Source of the DNA: Meloidogyne chitwoodi
Taxonomy: Eukaryota > Nematoda > Chromadorea > Rhabditida > Meloidogynidae
Reading direction: 5' to 3'
Assembly (NCBI GenBank): GCA_015183035.1
Contig: JACZZP010000011.1
Location: 1,922,001-1,986,000 of the forward strand
DNA length: 64,000 nucleotides
In this document: one piece after another, positions 11,071-24,261 of the stretch
Layout: every line of letters begins with the position of its first letter
How positions within the stretch are numbered: the first letter of the stretch is position 1
Translations under genes and position numbers: made by a program
Notes under the pieces: generated by a model
Database searches by the model: none
Seen by the model: the letters and a program-made list of their open reading frames with translations, nothing else
Told to the model about the DNA's origin: nothing

Positions 11071-11580
11071 GGTAATAATTAAGTTGGTATTCCTCATTTT
11101 TTTCTTTTCCTATTTTTTCATTTTTTCCTCTTTTTTTTGCTTCGGGCAAGTAAGAAATATTAATTTTTTGGTATATAACAAGTATGAGAAATTTGAGAAG
11201 TCTCATATTCTAATTTTATTATTTTTTTTTTGCAATATGGAACAACTTAAAAATTTTAAATTTTTTGATCTACATGAAAAACTACGTTTGAGCGACAACG
11301 ATTTTGATGCATGGCTCGAGGAGCTTGGACTTCTTCATGGAAAACGAACCTGTCATAAATGTGGAGGTAGAACAACTGTCATGGCTGTCGAGCGCAAATC
11401 CTTTGGTGATATTTCAAATGTATTTTATAATTTTTGGCACCATGTTTCACTATTTTATCCTTGCGAACGTGAATAAAAATTAATTTTTTGATTGTATTAC
11501 TTGCCCGAAGCAAAAAAAAAGAGGAAAAAATGAAAAAATAGGAAAAGAAAAAAATGAGGAATACCAACTTAATTATTACC
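11071..11580 (+). mobile_element. Merlin-type element, 510 bp, with 8-bp target duplication
   Basis: Terminal inverted repeats of about 83 bp begin GGTAATAATTAAGTTGG and end at the GCTTCGGGCAAGTAA arms (11071-11153 and 11498-11580). An exact 8-bp duplication, GAATTTTA, lies at 11063-11070 and 11581-11588. An 8-bp duplication together with an IS1016-like zinc ribbon inside fits the Merlin superfamily. The transposase is reduced to its N-terminus, so the element is non-autonomous. Confidence 0.8.
11237..11476 (+). pseudogene. Truncated Merlin transposase N-terminus
   Basis: A 79-codon frame between the terminal repeats. The N-terminal helix (LSDNDFDAWLEELGLLHGKR) is followed by a C-x2-C knuckle (CHKCGG), as at the start of ISXO2/IS1016-type transposases, where it helps bind the terminal repeats. 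The second half of the zinc ribbon and the whole DDE core are missing; the frame runs into unrelated residues before its stop. It could act, if expressed, only as a DNA-binding fragment. The family call rests on recognition of the N-terminal pattern plus the element structure. Confidence 0.6.
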
Positions 11581-12938
11581 GAATTTTATTTTAAAAAAAT
11601 GTTTATTAAAATTTAAAAATTAAATTAAAAAAAAGAGTATATAAGCCTGTTAAAAAATTAAATATATGACTCATTTCTTTAAATGTTGCAAAAAATAAAT
11701 ATGGGGAGAGAAACATGAAACAGTCATAAAATAAAAAAATACTTTTAAGCGTGTGTTATTTAAAAAAAAAAATATTTTATTTTTTTTTAATTGTTAAAAC
11801 AAAGAGGGAAAAAACATTGAAAAATTAAATTAATTATTACTTTTTAACGGGAGCAAAAAAAAAACATTTTACAATTAAAAAAAGCATTCCCACTCTTAAA
11901 ATGTAAAAAAAATTATTTTTTTAATGCAAGGATTTTATTTTTTTTATCTTTTCTGTACAAACAAAAATTACTTTATTTTAACTATTTTCTCTTATTTTTG
12001 CGAAAAAAAAAATAAAATTGAGGAAAGAAGGTAAAAAGAGTAAAAAGAAGGGTGTGAATCATTCATTCTCTCTCTCTTACCAAAGAAAATTTCTTAATCC
12101 TTAAAAATAATATTTTATTTATTTATTTATTTTTTAACTTAAAAAAATTGATTGTCAAAAAATTTTTTTCAAAAGGTCAATATGGGGATGGGCAAAATTG
12201 GAAAATAAAATACAAAATCCGAAACACAAAATGTAAAAAAATAAAAACCGAAATACCAAATAAAAATGACCTAAAAACCCGAAATTTCACAAAAAATTAA
12301 AAAAAAATTTCAGAAAATTTCGGATTTTGGTCCATCAAAAGTTTTCCCTTTAAATTTCTTTTTCTTTAAATATAATATTTTGTAAAAACAAAAATAAATA
12401 AATATTTAGTGTCTTTTAGTGAAAGTCTCTCTCTCTTTTAATAAATTTAAAATGTTATCAAATAATTATTTTTATCAAAAAAATAATATTATTTAGGGAA
12501 TATTAGTCTCTTAAAACTAAATAAAATATTTTTAGTTAAAATTAATTTAAATTAGAAAATAAAAAAAAAATATTTTAAAAAGTAAAAATTAAATTAAGAA
12601 AAAAATAAATAAAAAAAAATAATTTAAAAAAATTAAAAAATAAATAGGATTAAATTGCTGCAAAACCTTTTTTTCTTTTTTAAAAAACGTGTGAATTTAA
12701 GTCATTATTTTTTACTTTAAATTATTTTATTTTTTCTTTCTCACTTTTAAAAATTCGGTAAAATAAAATTAAAAGAAAAAAAAATTTTCATTCCCTTCAA
12801 ATTACTTAAAAAATTCAAAAAAAAAAATTTCTAAAAATTTTATAATTAAAAATCTATAAAAAACAAAATCCTAAAAAAAACCTTGTCACATATTAAACAT
12901 CCATTTCTTCACAAAATTCAATTTTTTTTTTGTGTTTT
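11581..12938. other. Intergenic, extremely AT-rich
   Basis: Homopolymer-rich A/T tracts throughout. Around 12185-12335 a set of loosely repeated AAACCGAAA / TTTCGG units occurs. No coding exon, tRNA-like box or clear terminal repeat was seen. Confidence 0.5.
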
Positions 12939-15912
<2,974 letters not shown>

Positions 15913-16191
15913 TGAAGATAAATTTTAAAAAATTAATTTAAAAGCTGGAAATTAATATAAATTTTAAAAATTAATTTTAAGAGAAGTAGTGTGATTTTTT
16001 CTAATCAGACCACTCTCTTCTAATTCTTTTTATCAATAATTTCAAATTAATCATTAATTAATTTTTAAAAAATATATAAAAATTAACAAAAATAAGTCTT
16101 TTGGAAAGCCTTTTTAAAATGAAAATTAATATTTTTAAACATTTATTTTCCTACACAAAATGAAACAAAATTTGGAGATCAAACAAGACAT

Positions 16192-16388
16192 GGTACTTTT
16201 TCTTTTGAAGGCAAAATTAAATATTTATAACAAAATAGAGGAGTAAGAAAAACTTTGGAACACACTGGAAAATGAATGACTGCTCCACTTATGCGAATTT
16301 TTTAGAGGGAAGATGTGAAAAGAAGAAAATTTGACGATATTTTAGCAAAGATTATCGATTTTATGCCTCCAAATAATTAAAAAGTACC
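16192..16388 (+). mobile_element. Decayed Merlin element with transposase C-terminal remnant
   Basis: Ends are GGTACTTTTTC and its inverse GAAAAAGTACC-like (here AAAAAGTACC). The interior aligns, with a stop and frameshifts, to the transposase tail seen at 29290-29658: NFG-H-K-M-D then REDVKRRKFDD and a shared DFMPP ending. No target duplication was seen. It is a relic. Confidence 0.55.
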
Positions 16389-16425
16389 CGAAATTTTAAA
16401 CAAAAAATGAAAAAATAAAATTAAC

Positions 16426-16724
16426 TCAATTGTCCATTTCATTAATCCCTGCAAGAACAGCCTCATATTCACTTTTTGCAGCAACAAGTTCTTTCATTTT
16501 TTCCTCTCCACGTTCAAGTTGTTGTTTAAATTGTGTAAGAGTTTTCTGTTTAAAAAATGTTTTTTTATTTGAAAAATTAAAAAAAAATAAACCTCAAGTT
16601 TATAGCGTTGGATTGATTGTGAATGAAATTTTAACTCAGCATTCTTTACACTTTTGCAAATTTCAACCAAATCCTGACGATACTTAACAATTTGTTCGTA
16701 ACTTTGAGAAGATTGAGCATTCAT
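16426..16724 (-). CDS. Small coiled-coil protein, SSNA1-like
   Basis: Two exons, 16724-16593 and 16545-16426, join in phase to give a protein of about 83 residues. It is helical almost end to end with heptad spacing and no other domain. Its length, the charged mid-region and a segment AAKSEYEAVLAGINE recall SSNA1, a microtubule-binding filament-forming coiled coil at basal bodies and centrioles, where a similar R-E-F/Y-D pattern occurs near the C-terminus. The resemblance is moderate; any short coiled-coil protein could look alike. The start is the first ATG in an open frame, and the tail ends NEMDN. It lies between dld-1 and the A1 gene with its own promoter space. Confidence 0.5.
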
Positions 16725-16850
16725 TGTTTTAAATATTTTTAATTTGTAAATGTTCTAGTAAAATGATTCAGATTAAATAGGAGGGACTACCTAGGAGAGA
16801 AATGAACGACTTTAGGAATACGTCTCCAAAAATAATATACAAATTCATCC

Positions 16851-16991
16851 GTGTCCAGACATTTCGTCGATAGAAATTGCACGACATTTCGTCCCAACGG
16901 CAAAAAATCGTGGGCTCGGGTAAACTAAATGTAGATTTTTGCCGTATGACGAAATGTCGTGCAATTTTGTTCGACGAAATGTACAAGTCCC
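16851..16991. repeat. Foldback repeat F1, copy 1
   Basis: Imperfect palindrome built on GACATTTCGTC: ACGACATTTCGTCCCAACGGC on the left pairs with GCCGTATGACGAAATGTCGT on the right. A related copy, in the opposite orientation, lies at 36091-36228. Just to the left (16788-16835) is a stretch also found at 35668-35710. Confidence 0.6.
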
Positions 16992-17125
16992 CTATTTTCT
17001 GCAAATTGACCTGTGACTAATCGTCATTTATTTAATATTTTTTTTGGTTGATAAATACATTTTTAGTTGACTTTATTGCCATTTATTTATTTAATGCTTT
17101 ACTTCATTTTTGTTTTCTTTAAATA

Positions 17126-17737
17126 ATGGATGGATTCAATTCAGTGAGATTTTTTAAATAATTTTTTAAATTATCTTTTAGGACGCGGCTGGGATTCTTC
17201 TTGGTCATTTTAATGCTACCAGTCAACATATTGACGCATTACCAATACCATGTTTTTTAAATTAAATGTTTATTTAAATTGATTATTTTTGTTCAAGTTT
17301 CTCTTCTTAATATCAGTCCTCAAGAACAAGCAGTTATAGACATTTTACGAGAAGCGTCTGAGCAAATTGAAGAAGGCTTAAGTAATGCGGAAAGTATTTT
17401 TATTTCATATAATGTCTAAAGCTTTTCATATATTTTTAGTCAGAGTTCGGAACCATGCACTCTTACAAGCTCCAGTTTTGCCTAGGTTTCATTAAAATGT
17501 TTAAAAATTAACAATCATTTCTATAGTACCAACGTTCATAATGTCTTTGAACGCTACACAAATTGCGTTTTTGTTGTGTGCACTCTAGCTGATTTAGTTG
17601 AGGCTGCTCCACCTGCGAATCCTATTGAGGCTGAAGCAATTTTGGGCGCGAGAGACATCATAGTAAGAGTTGAAAATGATCTTGAGCGTTCACCTAGTAA
17701 CTCAAGCACTAGTGGTGCAGAATCAGAGCATAGCTGA
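17126..17737 (+). CDS. Helical family protein A1 (unknown function)
   Basis: Five exons (17126-17143, 17182-17251, 17298-17393, 17440-17485, 17527-17737) sum to 441 nt, giving 146 residues in a single frame. It is helical with a conserved core: RVRNHALLQAPVLP, then FERYTNCVFVVCTLADLV, then AEAILGARDIIVRVEND, and ends in an S/T-rich acidic tail. No signal peptide or membrane segment. The core matches A2 (36680-37324) and, more distantly, B1 and B2, including the intron before the VRV motif. I do not recognise the family. B1 lies 229 bp downstream on the same strand, and the same A-B order recurs at 36.7-38.3 kb. Confidence 0.7.
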
Positions 17738-17965
17738 ATAGCTTTTGATTATTTATTTTTTGTTAATTTTTGATTCTCAAAAATTTTGCTCAATTGACCT
17801 TATAAAATTTTTCAAATTTTGACCTTATAAAATTTTATCTAATTTTTTTATATTATCCTTTTTGAATATATTTTTCTCTAAAATACTTTTTTTTATAAAA
17901 ATTGACATTTATTTATTCAGAAACGAGTTAATACATTTCTATCTCATTTATTTGATTTAATCGGA

Positions 17966-19357
17966 ATGCCTCGTAATAGATTCAGGAATGCGGTGAGTAT
18001 AAATATTAGAAATTGGTTCTTATAATTTTTAAATTAAGAAAAATGCTTACGTAGTGTATTTTCAGCAACGTCAGTTTTATAATCTGATAAAACAAAAGTA
18101 TAAAAATATATTAGGTAATGGTAAAGATTATTGGTCCCTAAAAAAAAATAAGCAAGAATGGTCCGATTTCTTCAATTTTTTCTACTAATAATAGGTTTCC
18201 GCTTACGCTGAGCTCGAATCTGATGTCAGTTTTCAAAAATATCTAATCCCGAACCCAGATTCGAACAAATCGAATTAAGGGTAAATATTTTTATATAAGC
18301 AAATGATAGCTCATTCGATTCGTCTTGACTAACTGAGTCGAATGATACCAAAATTAATACGATTAGATGTATTTTAATGAAGTTATGATTTAATTTTTGG
18401 ATGAGCAATCATTAAAATCATTAACTTGATTAATCATAACATCATTAAAATACATCTAAACGTATTAATTTTGGTATCATTCGACTCAGTTAGTCAAGAC
18501 GAATCGAAAGAGCTATCATTTGCTATATAAATGTACTTACCCAAAAGTCGAATTGTTCGAATCTGGGTTCGGGATTAGATATTTTTGAAAACTGACATCA
18601 GATTCGAGCTCAGCGTATGCGAAAACCTATTAATTATGAAAGAAATTTAAAAAAATGACATTTGGCTTATTTTTTAGGGACCAATAATCTTGACCATTAC
18701 TAATATATTATCAAATTAATTATTTATTTTTTAGTTGGCATCGATTTACTTTTCCAGTTCTTCATGAAGTACAAAATTCAATCTTGAATGCTAGTGAGCA
18801 GATTGAATCAATTTTGCGTCATAATAAAAGTATAAAATTTAGTCTAATCCTTAAATATTTCCAAGGGACCGGTATCCCCAATTTAATTTTGTCGGGGTAG
18901 ACATGTATAACACGGATCTTGACTCTTACTTTCTTTTTTTATTAATTAATTTTTAAAGTTCGTGTTCAAGAGCATTTACGCCTTGGAAAACCTGTATTAC
19001 CTGATGTATATTTTTCTTTTCTTTTTTAACATTTTTTTAACTGTTTTAGGAGCCAACATTTCAACAACTTTTTAAAAGATTAAAAAATACAATTCACGTT
19101 TTGTGTGTTTTAATTGAAGCGGATGATTTAAAACAAGGACCTGCTCTTAATGAAGATGAAATTAATGTTATCAAAGAAGGAAAAAAAATTCTTGATGAAC
19201 TCAAAAATAATATAAATAAATTTATTAATGAAGCAGAAGGAGAAGAATCTTCAGATGGGGGAGAATTCTTTAAGGTTTTAATAAAAAATTGTGTTTTAAA
19301 ATTACACAATTTTTCCAGAAATCGATTTTTGCCAATATGGAACCATCATCGGTTTAA
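17966..19357 (+). CDS. Helical family protein B1 (unknown function)
   Basis: Six exons, about 17966-17992, 18066-18097 (or from 18039), 18735-18829, 18959-19005, 19050-19274 and 19319-19357. They give 154 residues, or 163 with the alternative acceptor. Motifs: MPRNRFRNA start, WHRFTFPVLHE, SEQIESILRHN, VRVQEHLRLGKPVLP, then VLCVLIEADDLKQGPALNED and an acidic tail ending EPSSV. It is a close paralogue of B2 (37521-38339) and a distant one of A1/A2. The second intron carries a 588-bp insertion with a second element nested inside. The last exon is supported by the matching SSV-stop in B2. Confidence 0.7.
18114..18701. mobile_element. GG-terminal DNA element in B1 intron (outer)
   Basis: Inverted ends begin GGTAATGGTAAAGATTATTG on the left, with the inverse of GTAATGGTCAAGATTATTGG on the right. 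The flanking duplication AATATATTA (18105-18113 and 18702-18710) is 8 or 9 bp, the exact edge being ambiguous. The B2 gene preserves the unoccupied site at the same intron position (near 37670). It has no coding capacity; GG ends and an 8-bp duplication would fit Merlin, a 9-bp one Mutator. Confidence 0.8.
18191..18630. mobile_element. TA-flanked palindromic MITE nested in the outer element
   Basis: Near-perfect inverted repeats of about 210 bp meet near 18410. Ends are ATAGGTTT and the inverse AAACCTAT, flanked by TA on both sides (18189-18190 and 18631-18632). TA target sites fit the Tc1/mariner superfamily. It is 440 bp and non-coding, and must be younger than the element it interrupts. 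Confidence 0.85.
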
Positions 19358-19595
19358 TTTATTTTAAATTTTAAAAAATTAAAATTTTTTAAAGGGTGTT
19401 TGTGAAGGCGCAGAAACGTCGAAAAATGGCATTTAACACCACCATCTTTTTACTTTTTTGGATTGTAAAAATTGCAAAGTTGCGACTCAACTATAATGAG
19501 AATTGAAGCAATTCGTCTTCTTTTTTTTCTACGTTTTTTTTTTTAATTGAAAATAAATTTTTGATTTTAATTGAATTTTTTTTGTTGAGATTTTA
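19358..19595 (+). repeat. Downstream flank shared with B2
   Basis: The 3' flank of B1 matches 38340-38590 downstream of B2, with landmarks CATTTAACACCAC, GAAGCAATTCGTCTT and TTGTTGAGATTTTATGATTT in order. This shows the duplication unit extends beyond the genes. Confidence 0.7.
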
Positions 19596-19863
19596 TGATT
19601 TTAAAAATGTACCCGAGGCATTGTTCTATTTTTAATTTCAATTTTTACGACATTTTTTTCTTTAAATACATATCTAAAGAATTTCTAGGGTTTCTCATCA
19701 CCGATTCTAACTCTCTTGAGTTAATTCGACATCGATACCTTGGTATTTTTTTTATTTTTTCTAAAATCTCTAAAATTCAAAAATGTAAAATAACTTTATT
19801 TCTCCTATTAAAAATCAAAAAAAATTTATTTTTAATTTTTTTAAAAACAGAATTTTGTAAAAA

Positions 19864-20797
19864 ATGGTCTTCTTTATTTGCGACAATTGTGGCGAATCTT
19901 TAAAGAAAAATCAAGTTCAAAAACATACTTTTAAATGTAAAAATGGCTCTTTTTCTTGTATGGATTGTCAGGCTTTATTTAATTATAAAACTTATGAACA
20001 GCATACAAAATGTATCTCAGAAAATGAAAAATATGGAGGAGCTAATTATGTGGCTAAAATTAACAAGGTTTTCTTTTTAATTTTTTTATTTGATTTTTAA
20101 GAGTTTTTTTTGATATTTAATATTTCAAGGAAAATCTAAATAAGTCATTTTATTTTTTTTTTCAAATTTTTTTTATTTTTCAATTTAAGGGAGAAGTAAA
20201 ACAAGATAGTTGGGTCACTCAAGTCAGAGATGCAATAAAATTTGTTTCTGAACCAAAATTAAAAGGTTTGCTTTGTTCAATACAAGGATATGCTAATATT
20301 CCTAGAAAAGAAGCCAAATTTATTAATTTTCTTCAAAATTCTTTGAAAATCAGAGATTCCTCACTTTGTAAAAAGGCTTGGGAGGCAATTAAAATTGAAG
20401 CAGAAAAATTAAAAAATATTAAAAAAGATAAAGTGATTAAACATGTTGAAAAAGACGAAGAAAATGAGGAGAAAAATGATGAAGAAAATGTTGAGGAAAT
20501 GGAAGAAAAATTAGAGGAAAATTTGGAAGAAAATTTGCAAGAAAATTTTGTGAAAAAGCGGAAAAGGTTTTTTTCAATTTTTTTAGCCTATGAAAAATTC
20601 CAAAATTAAAAATTTTATTTCCCTTAATTTTTACTTTTTTCAGAAAAATAGAATTACCTCTAAAATCAATTTTAAAGAAGAAAAAAGAAGACAACAAAAA
20701 TGAACAAAAATCTCAAATAAATTGCATAAAAAGAAAAAATTGTGAGCCAAAATTAGTTCCAACTCGAATAGTTTTTAATGATAGTGATGATGATTAA
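19864..20797 (+). CDS. LYAR: LYAR-type nucleolar zinc-finger protein
   Basis: Exons at about 19864-20067, 20190-20265 and on to 20567, then 20644-20797. The N-terminus MVFFICDNCGESLKKNQVQKH, the C-x2-C and H/C pairs to about residue 55, and CISENEKYGGANY match the LYAR zinc fingers. The following segment (SWVTQVRDAIKF, IPRKEAKFINFLQNSLKI) is also family-typical. LYAR is a nucleolar protein tied to rRNA synthesis and ribosome assembly. A long acidic/lysine region follows. The C-terminus carries KSILKKKK and, about 30 residues on, RIVFNDSDDD, i.e. a SILK motif then an RVxF-like motif. Complete. Confidence 0.9.
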
Positions 20798-22338
20798 TTT
20801 AAATTTATTTATTTTTTTTATCCCAAAATAAATAATTATTTTTTTGAATAGGTGTTGAAAAAAATAATAAATAAAAATTTTTTTTTTATTATTTAATTTA
20901 AATCTTCAATTAGATATTGTTTTGGGATAAAAACTTGTTTTATTTTTTTTTGTTTTATTTTTTGTTGAATAATATTTACATTTTTTAATTAATTAAGGTG
21001 ATCATTTAGTAAACTTGAAAAAAATTTTTTTTAATTTTTCAAAAAAAAATTTAAAAAATTGTGGACGTTGTTTGTATCAACAGCTTTCGAAGCGGCTACA
21101 CAGGCAGAGCTTTTAAGTGCCTCCATCCTCCACTGCGTTTTTGCCCACGCACCTCCACTAATGCACACACAAAATTCAACCAATTTCTCATTGAATTTGA
21201 CGACCCAGTGTGCATTTTAACTCCAGGGCGGAACCCTTAATTTTAGGGTAACATTAATAATTTTTTAGTCGATTTTTTCTCTTTTGAACATTTTGATTTT
21301 TACTCCTTTGTCTTATTTTTTCAATTTTAGGTTGTTTTGATGTTTGTTTAATTTTTATTTTTGTCCTTTGTGTCCATCTTAAATGAATTTTTTAAATTTG
21401 GTGTTTCGTGTTTTACCATTTTGAAGAAATTTTCAAATTTCTTAAGAATTTTTTGTTTTATTTGTTTAGCGGGTTCTTTGTTTGTTGTTGTTGGGTCGAT
21501 TTTAGCCCTGCCGTGAGATGGTCTAAGCCTCCACTGGTGCTTCGTCCGATTAGCACCACAACGTCCAACACATTCAAACGGCTGTTTTTTCTTCTTAAAT
21601 ATATAGTTGGTTTATTTTAATAAATATTTCTAATTTTAATTTCCTTCTCAAAAAAGGTTAAAAAATATGCAAAATTGTGAGAATTTCAAAAAAACTTTTT
21701 ATAAAATTTTAATTTAAAAATTTTATATTTATCCAAGACAGGAATTTTCCGGCTCATGATACTATGTATTCATAAAACTTTCCAATCTAATTGTAATATA
21801 CAAATATCAGACCAATCGTTAAAAACGTAACCTTTAAGCCCCGCCAAAAAGGCAAGAAATTCCAAAATTTATCCAAGTCGCCACTTTTTTAAGGGCTGGA
21901 ACATTTAGTACCTTAAACTTGGGTAATTAAACCGAAGATGTTAGCAAAAGTTGAAAACATAAGCAGAGAAAATAAATAAATTTCAGGCGAGAAATAAAAG
22001 ACATGTAATTTTATAACTGCGATGCTATAAACTCTAACAGTCATTCACTCTCTCTTTTTCTTTTACGTTTCTCTAATTACTTTATCTTTAGTAATAATGT
22101 CCAGTTAGAGAAAATAAACGAAACACCTAAACTTTAAAAATATCAAAACGTCCATTTCTTGTTATTTGATTGTTTTGTCGTTCCTGCAATATTTGTTCTT
22201 CTTTATGGCATTGATTTCCTTTCAATTTGTTTTTTTTTGTTGACATGCTAATTGAATTTTCATATTTTTTATTCATTTTATTATTTTATGTAATTCTAGC
22301 TTAACAAATTTTATTTTAGATTAAAAAAATTATAAATA
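20798..22338. other. Intergenic with GC-rich island and repeat R240 copy 2
   Basis: AT-rich to about 21060. Bases 21060-21245 and 21500-21585 are much richer in GC (both contain GCCTCCA and an AACGT(T/C) context) but have no open frame or RNA I recognise; they may be remains of a foreign or repeat sequence. Bases 21838-22155 are the second copy of the dispersed repeat at 7490-7830. It ends about 180 bp upstream of the next ATG. Confidence 0.45.
21838..22155 (+). repeat. Dispersed repeat R240, copy 2
   Basis: Same order of landmarks as copy 1 (GGGCTGGAACATTTA, ACCTTAAACTTGGGTAATTA, GCGATGCTATAAACTC) with small indels. Both copies are on the plus strand; this copy ends about 180 bp before a gene. 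Confidence 0.7.
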
Positions 22339-23478
22339 ATGAGAGGTGACGCTGCAAGAGAGTTATTTGTTCAATTAGTATTAGAAAATAAAGAATCATT
22401 ATTTTCAAAAAATTCAACACTTGAGATTAAACGTAAAGCTTGGGAACGTATTAGGGCACAATGTGGAGCATTGGGAGTTGTTCAGTTTTCAGGTTTTTTT
22501 TAATTTATTTTTTATAAATTTTCTAAATATTATAAAACAGCAAAGAGTCCAAAAGAGCTTAGCAGCAAGTTTTCTGACATGAAAAGGAGGACATTAGAGA
22601 AGAAAAAAGCTTGTGAAACTTTAGGAGGAAGTGCAAGAGTAACTTTCACAACGGTTTAACTTAATTTTTAATAAAATTTATATGTTTTGCAAGATTTAGG
22701 TAGACAATCACGTGTTAGATATTATTGAGTATAATAATGGGCCAGAAGGACAGATAAACGAGTCGATTACAACCTCCTCTACTAGAAAAAGATCTTTGGA
22801 ACACATGAGAGGAAGTGAACCAACTAGTGATGGAAAGGTTTTTCTAACCTTATTTTAACTTTTAAAAATTTTAAATAATAGCTCAACAATTGCATTTTTG
22901 ATTTGAATGGATTGTGCTCGTCAGTGAACATTGTTCCAGATTCAGAAAATCGGCCGTCGCATTTTACTCCCGGTAATTTTCTATTTTTTATTTTACTTTT
23001 TGCCAATTTTTATAAAAATAATTTGTTCCATTTTAAAATACCCAAATATTTGAAAATGATTAAAAAAAAGATTTATTGAGTGAAAAAATTATGTTAGAGG
23101 CAAACGGGCTCGAATCTCCAACCCCATCCCGTGGCAATCTAAAACACAACCCACTACTACAACCGACTTTTTATTTTAAACATTTTTTATATATTTTTTA
23201 TAGTTATGTCTTCAAAGTCAAGCTCTGATTTAGATACACAATTAAAAAAGGCAAAATTGGACTATTTCCGAATGCAGGTTTTTTCTTCTTTTTAAATTTT
23301 TTTAATAAAAGTATTTTAGGCTGCAGCATCAGAAGAACAAATTTACTACTATAGGGCAAAAGGTCAGGAGGCTGAGGTGCGAAAAAAATTATTGGAACTT
23401 GAATACGAAGAGCGAATCCAAAAACGACTTCAAAATGAGGAGACGACAGAACATAACTCTTTTGATGCGTTAAAATAA
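22339..23478 (+). CDS. Myb/SANT-like DNA-binding protein
   Basis: Six exons in phase. Residues 1-75 form a three-helix Myb/SANT-like (zeste or Myb_DNA-bind_5 type) domain: ARELFVQLVLENKESLFS, KRKAWERIRAQC, then SPKELSSKFSDMKRRTLEKK. A loosely conserved middle follows (VDNHVLDIIEYNN, KRKRSLEHM-like). The last two exons encode SSDLDTQLKKAKLDYFRMQ, SEEQIYYYRAKG and LLELEYEERIQKRLQ, a helical tail nearly identical in pattern to that of the BED protein at 4585-5672. Likely a nuclear DNA-binding regulator that oligomerises through the tail. The intron at about 22974-23203 holds a tRNA-like piece. Confidence 0.75.
23097..23166 (-). repeat. tRNA-like sequence in intron
   Basis: Read on the minus strand, GGTTGTAGTAGTGGGTTGTG (A box) and GGAGATTCGAGCCC (B box) have tRNA spacing. 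Acceptor pairing is poor. Intronic and antisense to the host gene. Confidence 0.4.
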
Positions 23479-23732
23479 AGACAACACATTTTAAATAAAT
23501 ATATGATGATTCTCATTCTTTATTACTAATCTATACATATATTTTATTTTTTCTTTTGGTGATACAAATATAATTCAGTATTTTTTAAGAAGGCTTAAGC
23601 TTATTAAGCTCTTTAAATTCTACCTAGCATTTTATTTACGTCTATTGGCATTTTGTCCGTTTTCTCTCTTGGCAAATTTTCTTACTTTTTATTGTGACAT
23701 TTTGTCCTTTTCACCCTATTGTTGTATTTGTG

Positions 23733-24017
23733 TCCCGACATCTCGGTACGACTATATTTCGGTACAACGGCCAATCGAACATTTTTTTACACGGTTACTA
23801 AATTGGGCTGTACCGACATTAAACTAGTAAAATTGCAGCATACCAAATTGATTCGAACAATTCTGTAAAATATAAAAATTTTTTTGACCTTTTCAGAGTT
23901 TTCCTTTTTACGTTATTGGCACTAAAACGACCAAGGATAACTGGTTAATTTTTGGCTAGGTATACCGAAATGTTGTTTTTTGGCTGTTGTACCTAAATGT
24001 CTTTTACCGAGATGTCC
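23733..24017. repeat. Foldback repeat F2
   Basis: GACATCTCGGTA ... GGTACAACGGCC on the left is mirrored by GGCTGTTGTACC ... TACCGAGATGTCC on the right, with an AT-rich centre. It lies between two plus-strand genes. Its GACAT-based arms recall repeat F1. No target duplication resolved. Confidence 0.55.
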
Positions 24018-24261
24018 TTGTTGGCTTAATCAATAATTTTACTTATTGTAAGATTTTTTAATAAGCGCAGTTGAAAATCAATTGACATTTTTTAATCAAA
24101 ATTTTTAATTTTCATAACATATTTAACTCGTGTTTCTCGTTTATAATTAATAATTTCTAATTTTATTTAAGAGTTTCAAATTTTTGTGCTTACTGAGAAT
24201 TTGACTTGTAGCAAAAACGGCTTTTGAAGTTCGACTTAAAATTCCATATTCATTGACAAAA

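Noticed and set aside
11084..11567. Mirror-image open frames (MVFLIFFFSYFF) on both strands
   Set aside because: They are the two terminal inverted repeats of the Merlin element read in opposite directions.
21060..21585. GC-richer patches as exons of an unknown gene
   Set aside because: Stops in all frames over the length and no matching splice signals; kept only as unexplained sequence.
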